Assembly (NCBI RefSeq): GCF_000359125.1
Contig: NZ_CAAF010000041.1
Coordinates: 1 to 40,117, forward strand
Source: Mesorhizobium sp. STM 4661
GTDB lineage: Bacteria > Pseudomonadota > Alphaproteobacteria > Rhizobiales > Rhizobiaceae
Reading direction: 5' to 3'
DNA: 40,117 nucleotides
In this document: in pieces, positions 39,786-40,117 of the stretch
Position numbering within the stretch: position 1 is the first letter of the stretch
Layout: each line of letters starts with the position of its first letter
Notes under the pieces: generated by a model
What the model saw: the letters and a program-made list of their open reading frames with translations, nothing else
What the model was told of the DNA's origin: nothing
Database searches by the model: none
Program-made: the position numbers and the translations under genes

Positions 39786-40117
39786 ATGAAGGAGTTCAAA
39801 AGGCCAGAACACCGGATAATTGCCGAAACCCTCGGACTAATGGATCGCGAATTCCTGGCCGCAAACCAATGCTGGTTCGGCGGCGGGACGGCGATTGTCA
39901 TGAAACTCGGCGAATATCGACGGTCACTGGACGTGGATTTCCTATGCGCCGACGCTGATGGCTATCGCGAACTGCGAACCCGTGCGACCGAACGGGGCGT
40001 CAGGGCGTTCTTCCCCGAAGCTGTTGAGGCCGTTCGGGATTTCCAAATCGATCAGTATGGTTTGAGAACGGTTTTGCGGCTCAAGGGGCAATTGATCAAA
40101 TTCGAAATCATCCGCGA
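39786..40117 (+). CDS. AbiEii-type nucleotidyltransferase toxin, 5' part
   Basis: The window ends 110 codons into this gene. The frame starts MKEFKRPEHRIIAETLGLMD and shows the nucleotidyltransferase fold signature FGGGTAIVMKLGEYRRSLDVDFLCA: the G-G-G-T loop, then D-V-D as metal-binding pair. The third acidic residue lies in KFEIIR. These match AbiEii/AbiGii toxins of type IV toxin-antitoxin or abortive-infection pairs. GGAAG precedes ATG 39786. The rest, including the helical C-terminal part, is outside the window. Confidence 0.82.
   Translation, partial: MKEFKRPEHRIIAETLGLMDREFLAANQCWFGGGTAIVMKLGEYRRSLDVDFLCADADGYRELRTRATERGVRAFFPEAVEAVRDFQIDQYGLRTVLRLKGQLIKFEIIR

Noticed and set aside
1..40117. 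CRISPR arrays, rRNA or tRNA genes, and insertion sequences
   Set aside because: No regularly spaced repeats, no rRNA or tRNA-like sequence and no transposase frame were recognised.

Overview
The window reads as a chromosomal segment of a Rhizobiales alphaproteobacterium, most like Mesorhizobium. The grounds are high GC, the gene order slt / dapA-smpB and rpoZ-rsh-pyrE ... acpS-lepB-rnc-era ... recO, two Omp2/RopA-type porins, and intergenic palindromes sharing the core AAGTGGnAACCGGTTTT seen widely in that group. This assignment comes from pattern recognition, not a database search.

Layout. 1-2400: the 3' part of a porin with a strong terminator, then a tyrosine recombinase with a complete catalytic set. 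2396-5635 (minus): an alpha/beta hydrolase and a soluble lytic transglycosylase, separated by a 60-bp inverted repeat. 5965-8075 (plus): dapA, smpB and a GH25 muramidase. 8131-8737 (minus): a toxin-antitoxin pair of the HI1419/HI1420 type. 8880-10147 (minus): an NYN-domain protein translationally coupled to a family-5 uracil-DNA glycosylase. 10464-13869: rpoZ, rsh and pyrE. 13951-14714: a glyoxalase remnant and a hicAB module. 15170-18623: DUF2062 gene, acpS, lepB, rnc, era, almost all overlapping or tightly spaced. 18629-21872: an APH-like kinase, an MbcA/ParS-like DNA-binding protein and a second porin, which lie between era and recO. 22007-26171: recO, a frameshifted hotdog thioesterase and a large DUF2339 membrane protein. 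26185-26857 (minus): vapBC, with the first PIN aspartate replaced by Gly. 27122-28428: an ECF sigma factor and its anti-sigma factor. 28624-31484: a GNAT-C39 peptidase fusion, an RLAN/RimK ATP-grasp ligase and a DUF3303-like gene. 31499-33444: a LysR regulator divergent from a desaturase. 33479-35614 (minus): a PAS-PAS-GGDEF-EAL protein. 35776-36527: coiled-coil and Gly-rich frames that look like one split gene. 36524-38019 (minus): ygfZ and an HD hydrolase. 38102-39433: a dihydroorotase. 39487-end: a small protein and an AbiEii-type nucleotidyltransferase cut by the window edge.

The backbone is housekeeping: lysine and peptidoglycan precursor synthesis, trans-translation, stringent response, pyrimidine synthesis, lipid and protein maturation, RNA processing. 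Small accessory modules sit in the gaps: four toxin-antitoxin-like pairs and one orphan antitoxin-like regulator. The best candidate for a poorly explored system is the GNAT-C39/ATP-grasp cluster at 28.6-31.5 kb, which looks like a peptide-ligating and peptide-processing pathway without experimental characterisation that I know of. Other points worth checking are a hicA promoter that appears to give a leaderless transcript, and a GGAAT-N17-CGTT promoter-like site in front of the ECF gene.
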